DNA of 35,038 nucleotides from Thermoleophilia bacterium. GTDB lineage: Bacteria; Actinomycetota; Thermoleophilia; Gaiellales; JAICJC01. Where the stretch lies: assembly GCA_025928655.1 (NCBI GenBank), contig JAICJC010000026.1:1-35038 (forward strand), written 5' to 3'. The translations under genes were made by a program, and so were the position numbers. This document shows, one piece after another, positions 32,526 to 35,038 of the stretch. Every line of letters starts with the position of its first letter. Within the stretch, counting starts at the first letter, position 1. The notes under the pieces were generated by a model that saw nothing but the letters and a program-made list of their open reading frames with translations, was not told the origin of the DNA and ran no database searches.

Positions 32526-32861
32526 ATGCCGCACGTCCTCTTCGTCTACGACCGCCCCGACTCGCTGGCCGCTGCCTCGGAGGAGACCCGTCAGGCGGTC
32601 TACCGGGAATACCAAACCCTCGCCGACATCCCACACATGGTCGGCCACCGCCTCGACCCAGGCGACCCCGGAACGATCCTGACCGTCACCGACGACGATG
32701 AACCCCCGCGGCTCGAACCGGTCGCCACGGGCGGCCTCCGAATCATCGGGTTCTACCTTCTCGCAACAGGCGACGCCGACCGCGCTCTGCAACTCGCCGC
32801 CCGCATCCCTGCCGCCCGTCGGGGTGGTGCGATCGAGATCCATCGACTTGCAGGCGAGTAG
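32526..32861 (+). CDS. YCII-related protein
   Basis: The 111-residue product has the ferredoxin-like YCII/DGPF pattern: HVLFVYDRPDS, a helix EETRQAVYREYQTLADIP, strands GTILTVTDDD and GLRIIGFYLLATGDADRALQ, and the end IPAARRGGAIEIHRL. In actinobacteria these sit beside TetR/ECF regulators. Here it is in the efflux operon, with an AAGGGA ribosome site. Enzymatic role unknown. 32862-33043, just downstream, contains no gene I can support. Confidence 0.85.
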   Translation: MPHVLFVYDRPDSLAAASEETRQAVYREYQTLADIPHMVGHRLDPGDPGTILTVTDDDEPPRLEPVATGGLRIIGFYLLATGDADRALQLAARIPAARRGGAIEIHRLAGE

Positions 32862-33043
32862 TCACCGATCGCGACACGGCAGTCGCTGCCGACCCCTCGT
32901 GCGGGGAGCGAATCGATCCCGACGATGAGCAGGCGCGTCGTCAAGCGAGAAGTTCGCTTCCAGCACCTGCTGGGTGGCACAGACGCGCCCGGGCTCTCGG
33001 CATTGACCTCGCCAGAGGGCCGCCCGACTCCCCGGTAGCGTAC

Positions 33044-33081
33044 GCAGAGGCCGCACGTTCGAACCGTGCCGGGGCGCATGG
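33044..33081 (+). repeat. tRNA-Arg 3'-half repeat, copy 4 (att-like, degenerate)
   Basis: The sequence matches window positions 42-78 (anticodon stem to just past the 3' end) with one substitution and one inserted G. The T arm is still a perfect stem, so it clearly derives from the tRNA gene. Same orientation as the other copies. It ends the third segment; the frame on its right runs into it. Confidence 0.8.
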
Positions 33082-33207
33082 CTCCCACGCAAGCTGTCGG
33101 AGTTCGTCGTACGAGAGCAGGCGCGGAGGGCCGGCGGCCGGCACGAAGCGGACGTGCCGCGCCGCCCGGCCGCGGGTGCGCCTGTCGACCAGGGTGATCT
33201 CGACCAT
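33082..33207 (-). pseudogene. N-terminal fragment of an unknown protein cut at the tRNA repeat
   Basis: ATG at 33207 opens MVEITLVDRRTRGRAARHVR, then FVPAAGPPRLLSYDELRQLA and WE, with good protein composition. At 33081 the frame runs into the antisense of the tRNA fragment (tail RFERAASAYA) and continues meaninglessly to 32941. The gene was therefore cut at the junction, as with the membrane gene at the left tRNA. No family is recognised. Confidence 0.45.
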
Positions 33208-33280
33208 CCGCGGCGGAGCCTCGGCACGGCGCGCAGACCGCCGAAGCCGCCGCCGCTGCCGACGACCACCCGGTGCGCCA

Positions 33281-33352
33281 CTATGAGCCGGCGCGGAGCG
33301 TGGTCAGGAGCTCGGCGAGCACGACCGTGCCGTTGTGCTCGGTGTCGCGTGC
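33281..33352 (-). pseudogene. C-terminal fragment of a second DUF488 gene
   Basis: The minus frame ARDTEHNGTVVLAELLTTLR then AGS and TAG (33281-33283) matches the end of the intact DUF488 protein at 9227-9595 (ARDTEHNQAVVLADVL). The rest of the gene is not present upstream; 33353-33433 contains no continuation. A duplicated or exchanged copy was lost, leaving this tail near the last tRNA repeat. Confidence 0.7.
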
Positions 33353-33433
33353 CCCGCTCCTTCGCTTTTCGACTCAGACTCCGCGGCGGGCGCCGAGGAG
33401 GCGCCGGCCGGCCACCCCGTGGCGCAGCCGCGC

Positions 33434-33931
33434 TCACGCGTTCGCGCACGTCCAGCCGTCCGGCATGCGCCCGCTCTCGATGAACGCCCTCAGCTCCGCG
33501 CTCGCGCGGCCGCCAAGCACCTCGTCGGCGCGCGGGTAGAGGATCGGCTCCTCCTTCGAGTTGTGATGCTCGAGCTGGGCCAGCAGCTGTTCGCACGCGG
33601 GCACTTCCGCCCCGGTCTTCTCGCCGAAGAGCCCGCGCTCGATCGACCCCATCGTCCGCCACAGCTCGCCGTGCTCGCGCAGCATCACGAAGATCGGCGC
33701 GACGAGCCCGGCCGCGCGCAGGGGCGGGAAGAGGAACTCCTCTTCGAGGAAGATGTGGCGGCGGAGGGCCGCCATGGCCTCCCTCAGATGCTCGGCACGC
33801 CCCTGCTCATCGCGCCGGGTCGCCAGGTAGGCCTCGACAGCCCGGTCGATCTCGCGATGCTCACGCTCCAGCGCCGAGGCAAGAGTCCGTTCACCCGATC
33901 CCTCTCCGCTACGCGAATGCCGGCGCATCTG
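33434..33931 (-). CDS. Hemerythrin-like domain protein
   Basis: The four-helix bundle diiron site is complete: ALEREHREIDRAVEAY (H-x-x-x-D/E), RRHIFLEEEFLFPPL, FVMLREHGELWRTM and LLAQLEHHNSKEEPILYPRA. Such proteins bind O2, NO or sense iron/redox state. The ATG at 33931 lies inside the end of the cupin gene (23-bp overlap), so the two are coupled. The longer upstream frame is a shadow of the cupin gene. Length 165 residues, usual for the family. Confidence 0.9.
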   Translation of the reverse strand, partial: QMRRHSRSGEGSGERTLASALEREHREIDRAVEAYLATRRDEQGRAEHLREAMAALRRHIFLEEEFLFPPLRAAGLVAPIFVMLREHGELWRTMGSIERGLFGEKTGAEVPACEQLLAQLEHHNSKEEPILYPRADEVLGGRASAELRAFIESGRMPDGWTCANA

Positions 33932-34331
33932 CGGGCCAGGTTTCAAGACGCTCGGCGAAGTCCGGCGGCGTGAGCACGACGAGCGTGCGCGCCTCGGCGT
34001 CGCCGGCGTTCTCGAGGCGCACGCGTACGCCGACCGGAATCGTCGCGACCGTGCCGGGCTCGAGGGTATTCGCATCGCCCCCGCCTGCCTCCACGAGCCG
34101 AAACCGTCCTGCCAGCGGCACGAGCAGGACGGCGGAGTCGCCATGGTCGTGCTCGGGCATGGCACCGCCGGCCGGCATCGTCACCTCGAGCACGCCCACC
34201 GGCGCGTCCACGGCCGTACCGACCACGACCCGCACCGCCGGTCCGCCGGGGAACGGCGCGCGCCTGCGCTCACCGGCGTCGACGTCCCAGCGGCGGACGC
34301 CCTGCCCGGAGGCCTTCGAGAGCTGGGACAT
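33909..34331 (-). CDS. Cupin-domain protein
   Basis: The product is a single small cupin: VGVLEVTMPAGGAMPEHDHG (first metal-binding His cluster), DSAVLLVPLAGRFRLVEAGG, and the second motif PGTVATIPVGVRVRLENAG, which lacks the usual His. Only one His cluster is intact, so metal binding may be weak. It is the first gene of a pair with the hemerythrin gene and divergent from the AhpD-like gene. A sensor or detoxification role is plausible but not shown. Confidence 0.85.
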   Translation of the reverse strand: MSQLSKASGQGVRRWDVDAGERRRAPFPGGPAVRVVVGTAVDAPVGVLEVTMPAGGAMPEHDHGDSAVLLVPLAGRFRLVEAGGGDANTLEPGTVATIPVGVRVRLENAGDAEARTLVVLTPPDFAERLETWPADAPAFA

Positions 34332-34371
34332 GCGAAACCCCCTATCTTCGATGCTAATGTTTTACGCCGTC

Positions 34372-34379
34372 ACTATAGT
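34372..34379. promoter_or_regulatory. Divergent control region with palindrome ACTATAGT
   Basis: The 66 bp between the cupin and AhpD-like starts is AT-rich against the GC-rich background. It contains the perfect palindrome ACTATAGT and a TTTTAC element about 10 bp away. It probably holds both promoters and one operator, allowing common control of the two divergent units. Confidence 0.4.
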
Positions 34380-34397
34380 CTAAAAAGGAAACATCCG

Positions 34398-34868
34398 GTG
34401 CGAATCGACTATCACAGGGCCTTCCCCGCCGCGAGCCGCGCCATGGTCGGGCTGGAGCAGGCGGTGGCGGCGAGCGGTCTCGAGCCGGGGTTGCTCGAGC
34501 TCGTGAAGATGCGTGCTTCACAGCTGAACGGCTGCGCCTATTGCCTCGACATGCATTCAAAGGACGCGCGCGCGCGTGGCGAGGACGAGCAGCGGCTGCA
34601 CGTGCTCGCCGCCTGGCGCGAGGCACCCTTCTACAGCCGGCGGGAGCGGGCAGCGCTGGCCTGGTGCGAGTCCCTGACGCTGCTGCCGCAGACCGGCGCC
34701 CCCGACGACGTCTACGAGCAGGTGCGAGCCGAGCTGGCGGAGGAGGAGATCGTCGCGCTGACGCTCGCGATCGTGGCCATCAACGGCTGGAATCGCTTCG
34801 CCGTGGGGTTCCGCAGCCCGGTCGGCGACTACGTCTCCGCGCACAGCCGGGCCACCGCAGAACCGTGA
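34398..34868 (+). CDS. AhpD-like / carboxymuconolactone decarboxylase-family peroxidase
   Basis: The 156-residue product has the AhpD signature: LELVKMRASQLNGCAYCLDM followed by H, the CxxC-x3-H catalytic site, then ERAALAWCESLTLL and ALTLAIVAINGWNRFAVGF. The two Cys residues reduce peroxides with an external thiol donor. GTG at 34398 follows AAAAAGGAA at good spacing; the frame upstream is not conserved. Divergent from cupin/hemerythrin, so an oxidative or nitrosative stress locus is likely. Confidence 0.92.
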   Translation: MRIDYHRAFPAASRAMVGLEQAVAASGLEPGLLELVKMRASQLNGCAYCLDMHSKDARARGEDEQRLHVLAAWREAPFYSRRERAALAWCESLTLLPQTGAPDDVYEQVRAELAEEEIVALTLAIVAINGWNRFAVGFRSPVGDYVSAHSRATAEP

Positions 34869-34907
34869 CCGGGATCCGCCGCCGCCCGCGCCTGAGGCTG
34901 AGGTGCG

Positions 34908-35038
34908 ATGCCCGAGCTGCCTGAGGTGGAGACGATTCGGCGCGGCCTCACGGCGACGGTGCTGGACAGACGCGTCGAGCGAATCGGGGTGCTGTGGCAA
35001 GCGTCACTGCACAGGCGTATCGACCAGGGGTTGGCTGG
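34908..35038 (+). CDS. mutM: Formamidopyrimidine-DNA glycosylase, 5' end
   Basis: The first codons read MPELPEVETIRRGLTATVLD, the nearly invariant start of Fpg/MutM, in which Pro2 is the catalytic N-terminal nucleophile after Met removal and Glu3 is also catalytic. The enzyme excises 8-oxoguanine. About 43 codons are in the window and the frame is open to the edge. It lies 40 bp after the AhpD-like gene on the same strand, which fits a link to oxidative stress. Confidence 0.93.
   Translation, partial: MPELPEVETIRRGLTATVLDRRVERIGVLWQASLHRRIDQGLA

Noticed and set aside
1-35038. Integrase, excisionase or relaxase for the island
   Set aside because: No tyrosine or serine recombinase motif was seen in any frame; only IS3 and IS30 fragments are present.
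1-35038. CRISPR array
   Set aside because: No regularly spaced short repeats; the only direct repeats are the tRNA fragments.

Overview
The window is high-GC DNA with dense genes, short spacers and many ATGA stop/start overlaps. The gene types (a GH15 glucoamylase-like enzyme, a DUF2090 aldolase-like protein beside zwf, a class III cyclase fused to an AAA-type ATPase, small zinc-ribbon proteins) suggest a soil actinobacterium. I lean towards Thermoleophilia/Solirubrobacterales, but that is inference: there is no rRNA or other phylogenetic marker here.

The strongest structural signal is at the left edge. A complete tRNA-Arg gene (3-75) is followed by three further copies of its 3' end, all in the same orientation, at 20352-20379, 21786-21833 and 33044-33081. 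Such repeats are the usual trace of elements integrating into a tRNA 3' end. They divide the window into three stacked segments of about 20.3, 1.4 and 11.2 kb. No integrase is visible in any segment. The 1.4 kb middle segment holds only a nucleotidyltransferase/HTH gene pair, which looks like a toxin-antitoxin module, with its AT-rich control region.

Layout: 1-2.5 kb, a minus-strand membrane/secreted gene cluster and IS3 and IS30 remnants; 2.5-6.1 kb, membrane proteins, a CorA transporter and decayed genes; 6.2-9.7 kb, the GH15 enzyme, a USP and a DUF488 protein; 10.1-16.2 kb, a tightly overlapping pentose-phosphate operon (gnd, HAD protein, DUF2090, zwf) running into a cytochrome-b/sulfite-oxidase fusion; 16.4-17.8 kb, a slipin operon with two uncharacterised small genes; 18-20.3 kb, tiny genes and gene fragments; 20.4-21.7 kb, the TA-like pair; 21.8-27.7 kb, a VIT transporter, a diheme cytochrome c, a beta-propeller protein and an fdh cytochrome-b fragment, several of them broken; 27.8-32.9 kb, a DUF4242 protein, the cyclase-ATPase and a TetR/MFS/YCII efflux locus; 33-35 kb, a hemerythrin/cupin pair divergent from an AhpD-like gene, then the start of mutM.

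Many genes are broken by frameshifts, stops or truncation: gnd, the VIT transporter, the cytochrome c, isochorismatase, DUF2255, fdhG-like, a response regulator, an MFS fragment, a MocR tail and a DUF488 tail. Some breaks are single-base and could be assembly errors. Others are real fragments, as expected in the interior of a decaying genomic island. Several small genes of 27-58 codons are described here because strong ribosome sites or start/stop overlaps support them.
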